In this document: positions 19,112 through 28,304 of the stretch, piece after piece
Position numbering within the stretch: the stretch's first letter is position 1
Layout: each line of letters begins with the position of its first letter
DNA from: Collimonas sp. PA-H2
GTDB lineage: Bacteria > Pseudomonadota > Gammaproteobacteria > Burkholderiales > Burkholderiaceae_D
Direction of reading: 5' to 3'
Assembly (NCBI RefSeq): GCF_002564105.1
Contig: NZ_PDBX01000001.1
Span: 5,502,619-5,566,618 of the forward strand
DNA length: 64,000 bases
Position numbers and translations under genes: made by a program
The notes under the pieces: generated by a model
Seen by the model: the letters and a program-made list of their open reading frames with translations, nothing else
What the model was told of the DNA's origin: nothing
Database searches by the model: none

Positions 19112-21532
19112 TTATTTTTCTTCCCTTGGTGAATCTTGGCTAAAACACGGTGCGGTCATCCAGACAACCGCAATTCCGATCAACATCGTAAATCCGAAAG
19201 CATGCAGCGGCGGCGTTCCCGACAGCGCCAGCAGGCCGAACGAGAGCAAGGCGCTGGCAGCCGACAGGCCCACCGTCAGCCAGGCGAAGCGATCGCGCTG
19301 CATGCTTTGTTCCTGCAGAAAAATGCCGTAGTCGACGCCCAGGCCGAGAATCAGCATAAGCGCCAGCACATGGAACAGCTGCAAGGGCTGGCCGATCACA
19401 CCTAGCAAGGCCAGGATGGCAATGCTGGCCACGGCCGGCGGCGCCAGCACGCGCCAGGCGGCCAAGCGGTAGCGCGAAAACAGCAGCAGGAAGATCGCGG
19501 CGTAGGCGCCGAGCAGGACCCAGCCCATGTATTGCCGATAGTGCCCCAGCACCGAGGATATTTCACTGACCTTGTCGACCCACTGTACGCCGTCGAGCTG
19601 CTCGCCAGCCTGCTTCAGCACTGGCAGATTGGCGTAGTTGTTAAGCCCGCGCAAAGCGACGATGCTGGCGTATACGCTGCCCTGCTGGCTGTCCACCTGG
19701 CCCAGCCAGAGATGGCGCGAGGGCTCGCTGGCCGCTGTTTTCAGGAACGCTTCAGGAGTCAGCGCCTGACCGCCGTTGGCGCTGGCGGCGCCGCTCAGCG
19801 CGCGTTCGCGCATCTGCTTGATCCAGCTGTCGTCCTCGCCCAGCTGTGCCGCCAGCGCCTTCAAGGGACCGTCCGGCGCCAGCAGCGCTTGCGTCACCAG
19901 GCTGCGGTTGGCTTGCTGCGCCTGCATCGAAGGCGTCCAGTTAGACATGGCCTGATAACCACTGATGATGTGGCTGGCGACCAGCGGTTCGAGTTTCTGC
20001 TTGAGGACTTCCTCGCGCTGCAATACCTGCTCCGCACTGGCGCCGCGCACCAGGTAGAACTGTACCGGGGTGGGCGCATCGAGCAGCTTGCCAAGCTTGA
20101 TCTGGTCCGCCAGCAGCGCCTTGGGCGGGGTCTGCAATGAGCGTATATCGTCGTTCACTTTCAGGCGCGCAATGCCGCTGAATGCAAATGCAGCGAATAA
20201 CAGAGCCGCCAGCAAGGTCGCCCGGTTCCACTGCAGCAAGGGCCAATGGCGGCGGGTCTGGCCGAACCAGGCGGCGAAACTGGAACCGTTCAGCGTCGAG
20301 GCGCTCACCAGCGCCGGAAACCAGAAAACCACGGTGAGCCAGGCGAACAGCAGGCCGATCACGGAAAACAGCGCCATCTGCCGCAAGCCGGGAAACGGCG
20401 TCAGCGCCAGGCCGACATAGCCGATCACGGCAGCCGCCAGCGTCAGCAGCAGACCCGGCATCAGACGCCGCAGCAGCTGCCAGGAATCGAGCTTGCAATC
20501 GGCCGCCGTTCTGCTGCATAAAAAGTAGATGCCATAGTCCTGCGCCACGCCGATCAGGCTGGCGCCGAACACCAGCGTCAGCAAGTGCACTTGCCCGAAG
20601 ATCAGCCAGCACAGCGAGAACGCGGCCAGGCAGCCGCCCGCGATCGACAGCATGATCAGGACTATCGGCCGCAGCGAGCGGAAAGTCAGCCACATCAGCA
20701 AGACAATTCCCAGCAGCGAGCCGATGCCGATAGTCGACATTTCACGGCTGGCCTGGGCGCTGCCGGCGCCCGCATGCAGCACCACGCCGGCGCTGACCAG
20801 TTCCACTGACGGCACCGCCTGGCGCGCGGCGACGCCGGCCTGCTCCAGCAAGGGCAAGACGGCGCGCTGGGTGGCCATCGAAAACGCAGGCTGCCGCAAG
20901 GTCATCAACAGCACAATATAGGGACGGCCCTTATCTTCCACGAACAGGTAGCCATCGCGCGGACGCACCGGGGTTTCCTGCGCGCGCGCCTGCACCCAGC
21001 CGCTGAACAATCCAAAGGGATCGTCTTGCCAGGCACCCAGCTTGGGGCCGGAAAACGGGCTGTACAACTGCTGCAATGCGGTGTCGGCCCAATACTTGGC
21101 GGGCTGCTGGCGCAGCGCGGCCTGCTGCGCCGGCGTCAGCAGGCTGAGCCGCATCTGCTGCGACGGCGCCAGCCAGTCCTGCTGGCTTTGCTCCGATAGT
21201 TGCATGCCGGTTTGCAGCAAAGCTGAATGCTTGGCCAGCACTGCATTATAGGCATCGGCAGCTGTACGGGCATGTACCCAGTCGTCGGCGCCGACCAGCA
21301 CGATGACGCGCTGCTGGGCAGCGTCGACCATATGCGTGAAAGCTTGCTGCAAGACCGGATCGCGCTGCTGCACCGGCAACAGCGCCATGATATCGGTATC
21401 CGGCACCACGCCCTTGCCCAGCCACAGATAGGCGTTATGCGCCAGCAGCAAAGCCACCGCCAGCGCCCACATCAACGCCAAGCGTCTGGACCAGCTGTAT
21501 GCCGGCTTCGCCCCTGTGCCGGGATTACTCAA
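19112..21532 (-). CDS. MMPL/RND-type exporter of the aryl polyene cluster
   Basis: An 806-residue inner-membrane protein with two repeats, each with one helix, a large periplasmic domain and a bundle of helices (about 12 helices: near 12-32, 265-440 and 675-800). This is the layout of the predicted exporters always found in aryl polyene operons. It is proposed to lift the finished aryl polyene lipid from the inner membrane towards the LolA-like carrier. The frame starts at TTG 21532 overlapping the LolA-like gene by 8 bp. An ATG at 21472 (MWALAVALL) is a possible later start, but it would remove the residues before the first helix. Confidence 0.87.
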   Translation of the reverse strand: MSNPGTGAKPAYSWSRRLALMWALAVALLLAHNAYLWLGKGVVPDTDIMALLPVQQRDPVLQQAFTHMVDAAQQRVIVLVGADDWVHARTAADAYNAVLAKHSALLQTGMQLSEQSQQDWLAPSQQMRLSLLTPAQQAALRQQPAKYWADTALQQLYSPFSGPKLGAWQDDPFGLFSGWVQARAQETPVRPRDGYLFVEDKGRPYIVLLMTLRQPAFSMATQRAVLPLLEQAGVAARQAVPSVELVSAGVVLHAGAGSAQASREMSTIGIGSLLGIVLLMWLTFRSLRPIVLIMLSIAGGCLAAFSLCWLIFGQVHLLTLVFGASLIGVAQDYGIYFLCSRTAADCKLDSWQLLRRLMPGLLLTLAAAVIGYVGLALTPFPGLRQMALFSVIGLLFAWLTVVFWFPALVSASTLNGSSFAAWFGQTRRHWPLLQWNRATLLAALLFAAFAFSGIARLKVNDDIRSLQTPPKALLADQIKLGKLLDAPTPVQFYLVRGASAEQVLQREEVLKQKLEPLVASHIISGYQAMSNWTPSMQAQQANRSLVTQALLAPDGPLKALAAQLGEDDSWIKQMRERALSGAASANGGQALTPEAFLKTAASEPSRHLWLGQVDSQQGSVYASIVALRGLNNYANLPVLKQAGEQLDGVQWVDKVSEISSVLGHYRQYMGWVLLGAYAAIFLLLFSRYRLAAWRVLAPPAVASIAILALLGVIGQPLQLFHVLALMLILGLGVDYGIFLQEQSMQRDRFAWLTVGLSAASALLSFGLLALSGTPPLHAFGFTMLIGIAVVWMTAPCFSQDSPREEK

Positions 21533-22163
21533 GCGCCGCCCCTTCTTCCGCTGTCATGGCGCTACTGCCGCTTTGCAGGCCGGAAAAGCTGATTTCAGTG
21601 CGGTCGCCGCTGGCTTCGTTGATGGTGACCGTCTTCACATAAGCGCCGCCGGTCAGCACCAGCGTGCCGATCGCCTTAGCCAGCGCCGGCTGGCGTGCTT
21701 TCAAGGCCACGTTCCAGCTATTGCCGGTGACGCTGCCATCCAGCTCAAACAGGGTTTCCAGCTGGCTCAAGTCGCCGGCCAGCAAGGAAAACAGCACGCC
21801 GTTGATCATCTTCACCACAGGTTCCTGCTTGGCGTCCATGCGCATGGCGACGCGGTCGCCCTGCATCTGCACGATTTCGTCGCGCTTCAGTCGCAGCGTA
21901 TTAGGAAACGGCTGCAAGGTACGCCACAACACGCCCTTGCCGTTCACCACGCAGAAACGGCCGTTGGACAGCAGCGGCTTCTTGATACCGACCAGCTGCT
22001 TGCTTTGATCGAAACGGCCGCACAGGACCGGCGGCCGCGCCAGCATCGCCTGGATTTTGTCGACCGGAGCGGCGGCATATGCAGAGCACGCCGAAGCCGC
22101 CAACAGGACGGCCATGAGAATGTTGCGTGCGCTGTTTACGTTGTTTGCGCTGTTTACGTTCAT
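21525..22163 (-). CDS. LolA-like outer-membrane lipoprotein carrier of the aryl polyene cluster
   Basis: A 212-residue exported protein. I place the start at ATG 22163, which overlaps the thioesterase stop by 4 bp (ATGA). The frame remains open 17 codons upstream, but that part lies inside the thioesterase gene. The signal peptide ends near SACSAYAAAP. The mature protein has the LolA-type pattern GRFDQSKQLVGIKKPLLSNG followed by GVLWRTLQPFPNTLRL. A role in carrying the hydrophobic pigment across the periplasm is inferred from the family and context. Confidence 0.83.
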   Translation of the reverse strand: MNVNSANNVNSARNILMAVLLAASACSAYAAAPVDKIQAMLARPPVLCGRFDQSKQLVGIKKPLLSNGRFCVVNGKGVLWRTLQPFPNTLRLKRDEIVQMQGDRVAMRMDAKQEPVVKMINGVLFSLLAGDLSQLETLFELDGSVTGNSWNVALKARQPALAKAIGTLVLTGGAYVKTVTINEASGDRTEISFSGLQSGSSAMTAEEGAALE

Positions 22164-22600
22164 GCTGGTTCGATTCCTAATTTTTGAAATAACACCGGCG
22201 GCGAGGCAAAGCACATTTCACGCGTCGCCATATCCACCGCCACCTGGGTAGTGGTGCCGCGGCTGAGGCGCTGGCCGCTGGCGCTGTCGCTGATCAGGTA
22301 CTCGATCCGCAAACGGTTTTCCCATTCGATGATGGCGGCGCTGACCTTGATGCGCTGGCCGAAGGTCGCCGGGTGGACATAGCGCAGATGCAGGTCGATG
22401 ATAGGCCAGCTGTAGCCGGACGCCAGCATTTGCGGATAGTTGTAAGCGATCGTATCGAGCAGCGCGCAACGGGCCACCTCCAGATACTTGACGTAGTTGC
22501 CGTGCCAGACGATTTCCATCGGATCGAGATCGTAGAACTGCACCTGCAATTCCACTTCGGCCGACCAGCGGCTGCGCGGTTTGTCGTTGCGTATCGTCAT
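22160..22600 (-). CDS. acyl-CoA/ACP thioesterase (4-hydroxybenzoyl-CoA thioesterase type) of the aryl polyene cluster
   Basis: A 146-residue hotdog thioesterase. The active-site segment VQFYDLDPMEIVWHGNYVKY contains the conserved Asp and the HGNY motif of the YbgC/4HBT class. It may release or edit aryl or polyene thioesters. It overlaps the LolA-like gene by 4 bp and begins 4 bp after the ammonia-lyase stop. Confidence 0.88.
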   Translation of the reverse strand: MTIRNDKPRSRWSAEVELQVQFYDLDPMEIVWHGNYVKYLEVARCALLDTIAYNYPQMLASGYSWPIIDLHLRYVHPATFGQRIKVSAAIIEWENRLRIEYLISDSASGQRLSRGTTTQVAVDMATREMCFASPPVLFQKLGIEPA

Positions 22601-22604
22601 GTTC

Positions 22605-24185
22605 TTACTCGTACAGCTGCCAGTGCTGCAGGCGCAGGCGTTCCAGCAAGCGGCGCAGATCGGGTTCCAGCATGCGGTCTTCGCGGATGACGTCGATATC
22701 CACAGCCAGCAACTCCATCATCTGCTGCAACTTCTGTTGCGGCTGGGCCGCGCCCTCCTGGCGGCTGCGCAGCCAGACGCCCTGGCGCACGCTGATCAGC
22801 AAGGCCGCCACCACCTGCTCGGTCAATTGCAGCACGCGCAGGCAATCGCGGGCGGCGATGGTGCCCATGCTGACCTTGTCCTGGTTATGGCATTCGGTGG
22901 AACGGGAAAACACCGAAGCCGGCATGGTTTGCTTGAGCGCTTCCGCAGTCCAGGCGGAAGCGCTGATCTGCAAGGCTTTCAAACCGTGGTTGATGCTGGC
23001 GCGCGACCCTTCCGCGCCGGACAGGTTAGCCGGCAAGCCGTGGTTGTAGCGGCTGTCGACCAGCAAGGCCATCTGCCGGTCCAGCAGGTCGGCGACATTG
23101 GCCACCGCATTCTTCATGCTGTCCATGGCGAAGGCGATGTGGCCGCCGTAGAAATGGCCGCCGTGCAGCACGCGTTCGTTTTCGCCATCGATGATGGGAT
23201 TGTCGTTGGCGCTGTTGAGTTCGTTTTCAATCGATTCGCGCATCCACGGCAAAGCGTCCGCCAGCACGCCGATCACATGCGGTGCGCAGCGGATCGAATA
23301 GCGGTCCTGCAGACGCTTCTGATTGCGCGGGGCATCGCTGGTCGGCAGATCCTGGCGCAGCCAGGCCGCCACCTGCTGCTGGCCGGCATGCGGCTTGACG
23401 GCAAACAGGGTTTCGTCAAAGTGATGGGCGTTGCCGTCGAGGGCAAAGCTGGCCATGGCGGTGATGCGGGTGGCGATGCGCACCAGGTATGCGGCGCGGT
23501 CATAGGCCAGGCAAGCCAGGGCTGTCATCACCGCGGTGCCGTTCATGATCGCCAGCCCTTCTTTCGGCCGCAGGCGCAGCGGCGTGATGCCGGCCGTGGC
23601 CAGGGCTTCGGCGGCAGGCACCTTGGCGCCATCGCGCCAGACTTCGCGCTCGCCGCACAGCACGGCGGCCAGGTAGGACAAGGGCGTCAGGTCGCCGCTG
23701 GCGCCGACCGAGCCTTCGGACGGGATCAGCGGCAGCAAGTCTTCTTGCAGCAGATGCGTGATCTGCTCCAGCAAACCAACGCTGACGCCGGAATAACCTT
23801 TGCTGAGCGATGCCAGCCGCGCGGCCATGATGGCGCGCGTCTGCGGCGGGTTGAACAGCTCGCCCAGGCCGCAGCCGTGATAGGTGTACAGGTGATGCGG
23901 CAGCTCGGGGATCAGTTCGGCCGGCACGTTGACGGTGCAGGAGTCGCCATAACCGGTGGTGACGCCGTAGATGGTGCCGTCCTCGCGCAGCAAGCGGTCC
24001 AGGAAATCGGCGCCGCGGGTAATCGCGGCACGGAACGCCGGCGCCTCGGACAGAGTCACCCGCGCCTCGCCTGCGGCGATGGCTACGATATCTTCAATCG
24101 TCAGGCGTCCCTGGTCGAAACAGATGGCGCGGCGTCCGTCTGCAGCGGCCGGCAGAGGGAGATCTTTCAGTTCAGCGAGATGCAT
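22605..24185 (-). CDS. aromatic amino acid (histidine/tyrosine type) ammonia-lyase of the aryl polyene cluster
   Basis: A 526-residue MIO-dependent lyase. The cofactor-forming Ala162-Ser163-Gly164 lies in SVGASGDLTPLS, and the catalytic lid Tyr73 in TIYGVTTGYG. It would deaminate tyrosine to coumarate (or histidine to urocanate) to supply the aryl starter. The selectivity pair that is His-Leu in Rhodobacter-type tyrosine lyases and Ser-His in histidine lyases appears here as Tyr102-His103 (LYTYHGCGLG), so substrate is uncertain. The context favours an aryl acid for the pigment over histidine catabolism, since no hut genes are nearby. Confidence 0.88.
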   Translation of the reverse strand: MHLAELKDLPLPAAADGRRAICFDQGRLTIEDIVAIAAGEARVTLSEAPAFRAAITRGADFLDRLLREDGTIYGVTTGYGDSCTVNVPAELIPELPHHLYTYHGCGLGELFNPPQTRAIMAARLASLSKGYSGVSVGLLEQITHLLQEDLLPLIPSEGSVGASGDLTPLSYLAAVLCGEREVWRDGAKVPAAEALATAGITPLRLRPKEGLAIMNGTAVMTALACLAYDRAAYLVRIATRITAMASFALDGNAHHFDETLFAVKPHAGQQQVAAWLRQDLPTSDAPRNQKRLQDRYSIRCAPHVIGVLADALPWMRESIENELNSANDNPIIDGENERVLHGGHFYGGHIAFAMDSMKNAVANVADLLDRQMALLVDSRYNHGLPANLSGAEGSRASINHGLKALQISASAWTAEALKQTMPASVFSRSTECHNQDKVSMGTIAARDCLRVLQLTEQVVAALLISVRQGVWLRSRQEGAAQPQQKLQQMMELLAVDIDVIREDRMLEPDLRRLLERLRLQHWQLYE

Positions 24186-25140
24186 CTTTATATCCAGATA
24201 ATTGCCAGAAGTCGTAGAAATTGAACCATTGCAGCGGAGCTCTCAGGCAAAAGTGCTCCAGCCTTGCCGCGTAGGCGGCCGCCAGTTCATTGAGGATCAG
24301 GTCGCGCTCCTTGCGCGGCAGCCGGATGGTTTCCCGGAACAGTTCGAAATGGCATTCGGAGTGGCCGTTTTTGGTCATCGAAAACAGCAGATAGACCGGG
24401 CATTGCAGCAAGCTGGCGAGCACATAGGGGCCGACCGGAAAGGCTGCGGTTTTACCGAGGAAGGAGGCGCGCGCCACCCGCGGCGCAGCTGATACCGGAA
24501 TGCGGTCGCCGGCAATGGCGACGAATTCGCCGCGCCCGACCTTTTCCGCCAGGATCATGGCGGTAGCCGGCGTCATCTCGCTGACCTGCATCAAGTTAAG
24601 CTGGCTGTCCGGATCGAGTTTGGCCAGCAAGCGGTTGAAGGCTTGCGCGTGCTTGGTGTGCACCAGCACGGTGATCCGCAGCGCCTGCCGCTGCCGGGAC
24701 AGCACCCGGCACAATTCCAGGTTGCCCAGGTGTGCGCAGATCAGCAGACCACCGCGCTGCGCCTGTATGTTCTCCAGCATCTGTTCGCGGCCGAATGAAA
24801 CGACCTCGGCAGTCTTGAACAGGCCGCCCCAGAGCAGCATCTTGTCGAGGATGTTTTCAGCAAAGGAAGCGAAATGCTGGAACACGCCGCGCAGGCCTGG
24901 CCGGATCCGGTTGATCCGGCCGACCGCCGGATCGAAGGTGCACAAGCGCTGTAAATAAGTCATGGAGGCACGCCGAGCCGCCGGCTTGCTCAGCAAATAC
25001 CAGCCCAGCACCGGATACAAGGCGATGCGGAAAGGCCAGCGGCCGGCAATGCGGTAAACCCAGAACAGCAGCCGCATGCCGCCGACAAAGCTGGCTTCAT
25101 TGATCTGCGCCCAATGCTGCTGCGCTTGCTGCGTGCTCAT
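24172..25140 (-). CDS. LpxL/HtrB-like acyltransferase of the aryl polyene cluster
   Basis: A 322-residue membrane-associated lipid A biosynthesis-type acyltransferase. I start it at ATG 25140 (MSTQQAQQHWAQINEASF), overlapping the glycosyltransferase stop by 4 bp. The catalytic histidine lies in LLICAHLGNLELC (HxxxxE type), and AIAGDRIPVS is also characteristic. It is expected to transfer the polyene or a fatty acyl chain to the lipid carrier. Its 3' end overlaps the ammonia-lyase start by 14 bp. Confidence 0.87.
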   Translation of the reverse strand: MSTQQAQQHWAQINEASFVGGMRLLFWVYRIAGRWPFRIALYPVLGWYLLSKPAARRASMTYLQRLCTFDPAVGRINRIRPGLRGVFQHFASFAENILDKMLLWGGLFKTAEVVSFGREQMLENIQAQRGGLLICAHLGNLELCRVLSRQRQALRITVLVHTKHAQAFNRLLAKLDPDSQLNLMQVSEMTPATAMILAEKVGRGEFVAIAGDRIPVSAAPRVARASFLGKTAAFPVGPYVLASLLQCPVYLLFSMTKNGHSECHFELFRETIRLPRKERDLILNELAAAYAARLEHFCLRAPLQWFNFYDFWQLSGYKDASR

Positions 25141-25943
25141 GCCGCACCTCGCCTGGGCAACAGGCGGCGCGCCAGCAAACGCGGTGCGCGCCACAGCATG
25201 CCGAAGAACAGCGTCGCATGCAGGCGCGAGATCAGGAGATTGTCGAGGCCGGCGCGGAAATGCGAGACGCCGTCCAGCGGATAGGCAACCCGGGTCGGCA
25301 GATTGACGATGGCGACGCCGTCCCAGTACAAGCGCACCAGCACTTCGATATCGAAATTCATGCGTTCACCCAGTTGCCTGCGCTGCGCCAGGCGGATCAG
25401 GGACGGCAAGGGATAGACACGGAAGCCGCACATCGAATCCTTGATATCCAGCGACAAGGTGTTGATCCAGACCCATACATGGGTCAGATAGCGGGCATAC
25501 AAGCGTAGGGTGGGCACGCTGTCGTCGTATTGCGGACAACCGGCGATCAGGCTGTTTGGCGCGGCGGCGGCATGCTGCAGGAAACGCGGGATGTCGTCGG
25601 TGCAATGCTGGCCGTCGGCATCGATTTGCAGCGCATGGCTGAAGCCGGCAGCGGCGGCATGCTGGACGCCGGTCAATACCGCCCCGCCCTTGCCGCGGTT
25701 GACGGCATGGCGCAGCAAGGTGATGCGCTGCGGATCGGCGCCGGCCAGCGCATCGAGCACCGCGGCGCATGAAGCCGAACTGGCATCGTCCACCAGCACG
25801 CACGGCAAGTCGTGGGCCAGCACCGCGGCCACTACCGCGCCGATAGCATGTTCGTGGTTGTACACCGGGATCACGGCGCAAGGCGTGAATTGCCCCGGAT
25901 CGGCCCCGATACCGGGTTCAGCAAGATATTCAGCCCGAGACAT
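25137..25943 (-). CDS. family 2 glycosyltransferase of the aryl polyene cluster
   Basis: A 268-residue GT-A fold enzyme. The nucleotide-sugar site starts with CAVIPVYNHEHAIGAVV, then LVDDASS, and the metal-binding DxD is in QIDADGQH. GKGGAVLTGVQHAAAAG is typical of dolichol-phosphate-mannose-synthase-like members. The start at ATG 25943 is chosen because GGAGG lies 6 bp upstream. A start 11 codons earlier is less supported. It probably adds a sugar to the lipid anchor of the pigment. Confidence 0.88.
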   Translation of the reverse strand: MSRAEYLAEPGIGADPGQFTPCAVIPVYNHEHAIGAVVAAVLAHDLPCVLVDDASSASCAAVLDALAGADPQRITLLRHAVNRGKGGAVLTGVQHAAAAGFSHALQIDADGQHCTDDIPRFLQHAAAAPNSLIAGCPQYDDSVPTLRLYARYLTHVWVWINTLSLDIKDSMCGFRVYPLPSLIRLAQRRQLGERMNFDIEVLVRLYWDGVAIVNLPTRVAYPLDGVSHFRAGLDNLLISRLHATLFFGMLWRAPRLLARRLLPRRGAA

Positions 25944-27696
25944 GGGCGCCTCCAAAAGCGATACGGCCGCCGGCATGCTGGCCGGCGGCAGAGAACATGC
26001 GGAATGACAAGCTGCTTTTTTGCAGGTCGTGCTGCAGCTCCAGCTGCACCACCATGCCAGGCGTAATCACGCGCTGGAACTTCAGCGCCTGCATGCCCAG
26101 GAATTGCGGCGCCAGTGCAAAATATTCGCGGCCGTAGCTGACAGCCCAGTCGACCTGCACCACGCCAGGCAGGATCGGCGCCTCGGCGAAATGGCCGTCG
26201 AAGTACAAGAGATCGGCCGGCACTGCCAGCTCCAGCAATACCCTGAGCGGCTCCTGCTCCAGCAGGCGTGTAGCCGGCAAGATGGGCCGCTTGATTGCCA
26301 CAGGCGCTTCCGGCGATTCCAGCAGCGCCAGCAAATCGGCGCGGGTGGTCTTGCCCTGCGAATTGAACGGCAAGGCTTCCAGATAACGCCAGCTGCGCGG
26401 CAGCGCCACCGGCTCGACCGCGTGCGCCATGCCGTCGCGCAGCTGACGGTTCAAGGCCAGCTTGCCTTGCGCCGCCAGAATCTGGCTGCCAAGCGCGGAC
26501 AGCACCACGAAAGCGGCAATCCGCTGGCGCGGCTGGGATGCCGATTGATCCAGCAGCAGGACTTTGGCATCGGCCACCGCGGCCTGCGCCTTGAGCTGGC
26601 GTTCCAGGGCATCCAGGGAAATACGCTTCTCTTCGACTTTGACAATCCGGTCCACTCTTCCCTGCAGACGGAAGCGCCGCTGGTCGAGCGCTTGCACTTG
26701 GTCGGCCATTGCATACCATTCCATATCCGGCAGATGCGGCGAACGGATTTCCAGCAGTTCCTGGCCGGCCGCTACGCGCCATGCAATCGCCGGCATCACC
26801 TGCCAGCTGTCATCGTCGCTGCTGCGCTGGCGCCAGGCGACGCCGCCGGTTTCCGAACTGCCATACACTTCAATCGGGACCGATCCCAGCAAGCGCCCTG
26901 CTTCGGCCGCCACTTCCGGCGGCAGCGGGCCGCCGGAGGAAAAGATGGCGCGCATGGCAGCCAGTGATGAAGCGTTCTGCGTGGAAGCCAGCTCGGCCGG
27001 CAGCCGTTTCAGATGGGCCGGGCTGGAAATCAGGACAAACGAACGGCCAGCCGCCTGCAGCTCTTCCAGGTAATTGATCTGCTGCGCATGTATCGCGCGC
27101 CGCTGACTCACGGGCCATAGCACCTTGAACAGCAAGCCGTAGATATGCTGGTGCGAGACGGTGGCGAAGATGCCGGCGTCGCCGATGCGTTCGCCGAACA
27201 GTTGTTCGAGGGTAGCCACTTCCGTAGCCAGCTGCGACAGGAATTTCGGCACCGCTTGCGGTTCGCCGGTACTGCCGGAGGTGAAGATCATCAATCCTGG
27301 AAAATCCGGCTGCAGCGCCTTGAAGCCATGCTTTATGGGCTGCTCGCTTGTGGCGGCGATTGTCAATGGCGCATATTGCGGCGGGAATTCGCCGAGGTAA
27401 CCGTCCACCAGCGCGTCCAGATTGGCGCAGGTGGCGGGCAGCACGTCGCCCGGCAGATAAACCGTCTTGCCGGCCTGCCAGGCGCCAAACAGGATGCTCG
27501 CAAAATGCGCGCTGTCGCTGGAGTACAGGGCGAAGCGGCTGCCAGGCTGGCGCGCCAGCATATCGCGCCAGGCGGCAGCCTGCGCCAGAAAATAATCCCA
27601 GCTCAGCGCGCGGCCGTCGCGCCAGGCGAACGGCCGTTCATCAGCGCAGCCAGAGGGCGCGCTCAGCAGTGTCAGCAGATTGCGCGGATCAGACAT
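25930..27696 (-). CDS. acyl-CoA/ACP ligase fused to a hotdog dehydratase, aryl polyene cluster
   Basis: A 588-residue two-domain protein. Residues about 1-455 form an adenylate-forming ligase with the P-loop MIFTSGSTGEPQAVPK (about 136-151), EVYGSSETGG and the late hinge FRLQGRVDRIVKVEEKRI. Residues about 480-588 form a FabZ-like hotdog with FDGHFAEAPILPGVVQVDW, which keeps the active-site His. In E. coli the ligase and second dehydratase are separate genes, so this is a fusion. The ligase would load the aryl acid as a starter, and the dehydratase would form double bonds. Start at ATG 27696, overlapping the upstream gene by 8 bp. Confidence 0.9.
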   Translation of the reverse strand: MSDPRNLLTLLSAPSGCADERPFAWRDGRALSWDYFLAQAAAWRDMLARQPGSRFALYSSDSAHFASILFGAWQAGKTVYLPGDVLPATCANLDALVDGYLGEFPPQYAPLTIAATSEQPIKHGFKALQPDFPGLMIFTSGSTGEPQAVPKFLSQLATEVATLEQLFGERIGDAGIFATVSHQHIYGLLFKVLWPVSQRRAIHAQQINYLEELQAAGRSFVLISSPAHLKRLPAELASTQNASSLAAMRAIFSSGGPLPPEVAAEAGRLLGSVPIEVYGSSETGGVAWRQRSSDDDSWQVMPAIAWRVAAGQELLEIRSPHLPDMEWYAMADQVQALDQRRFRLQGRVDRIVKVEEKRISLDALERQLKAQAAVADAKVLLLDQSASQPRQRIAAFVVLSALGSQILAAQGKLALNRQLRDGMAHAVEPVALPRSWRYLEALPFNSQGKTTRADLLALLESPEAPVAIKRPILPATRLLEQEPLRVLLELAVPADLLYFDGHFAEAPILPGVVQVDWAVSYGREYFALAPQFLGMQALKFQRVITPGMVVQLELQHDLQKSSLSFRMFSAAGQHAGGRIAFGGAHVSG

Positions 27697-28294
27697 GCTG
27701 GCCGTCCTGCCGCAGGCTGGCTTGCGCTTCAAGCCGGGAATGGCGGCGCTTGACCAGCATGCGCACCAGGTATTCGCCGGCGAACAGGCAGCCCATCAGC
27801 ACGTAGGCCACTACGCCGTTGTACAAAGACCAGAGTGCGGCCGAAGCCCACAGCGCGGTGGCCAGCGCCAGTCCGCCATTGAGGACAAAAAAGCCGCACC
27901 ATACCTGGGTCACGCGGCGCGTATAGGCAACCGCATAAGCAGGTAAAGCGGGATCGCTCAGGCGCGCCATGCGTTCGATGATCGATGGCGGCACGTACAG
28001 GCTATAGCTGAACAAGGCCAGCATGCCAAGATTGACCAGCACCGGATACAGCTTCAAGGGCAGCAAGGCATTGTTCCAGATCGCCACCGCTGCCAGCAGC
28101 AAGGCGCCGGCCAGCCACCAACGGCTGGCGCGGTTGATCTTCAGCGTCGGCAAGCGTGTTGCCGCCGCCAGCACCAGCAGCAGGGCCAGCAGGCGCGGCT
28201 CGACATGGCCGTGTCCCAGCCAGATCGCGAGCGGATAGAGCAAGGTGACCAGCACGCTGACGGCGGTCGGCACAAGGCGCCAGAAATTCTGCAC
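27689..28294 (-). CDS. COG4648-type membrane protein of the aryl polyene cluster
   Basis: A 201-residue inner-membrane protein with about six hydrophobic helices and the loop YSLYVPPSIIERMARLSDP. This family is a constant member of aryl polyene operons and has no established reaction. I start it at GTG 28294 (VQNFWRLVPTAVSV), which has AGGA about 6 bp upstream. The frame is open further upstream, but that part would translate the palindromic element at 28305-28462 and read into the carrier protein gene. Confidence 0.8.
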   Translation of the reverse strand: MQNFWRLVPTAVSVLVTLLYPLAIWLGHGHVEPRLLALLLVLAAATRLPTLKINRASRWWLAGALLLAAVAIWNNALLPLKLYPVLVNLGMLALFSYSLYVPPSIIERMARLSDPALPAYAVAYTRRVTQVWCGFFVLNGGLALATALWASAALWSLYNGVVAYVLMGCLFAGEYLVRMLVKRRHSRLEAQASLRQDGQHV

Positions 28295-28304
28295 GATATT
28301 CCTA

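Noticed and set aside
22164..22214. N-terminal 17-codon extension of the LolA-like protein
   Set aside because: It would overlap the thioesterase gene and precede the signal peptide. The ATG at 22163 gives the 4-bp overlap seen throughout the operon.
22581..24224. 547-codon plus-strand frame opposite the ammonia-lyase
   Set aside because: GC-rich codon structure creates it. The minus strand has clear catalytic motifs and operon spacing.
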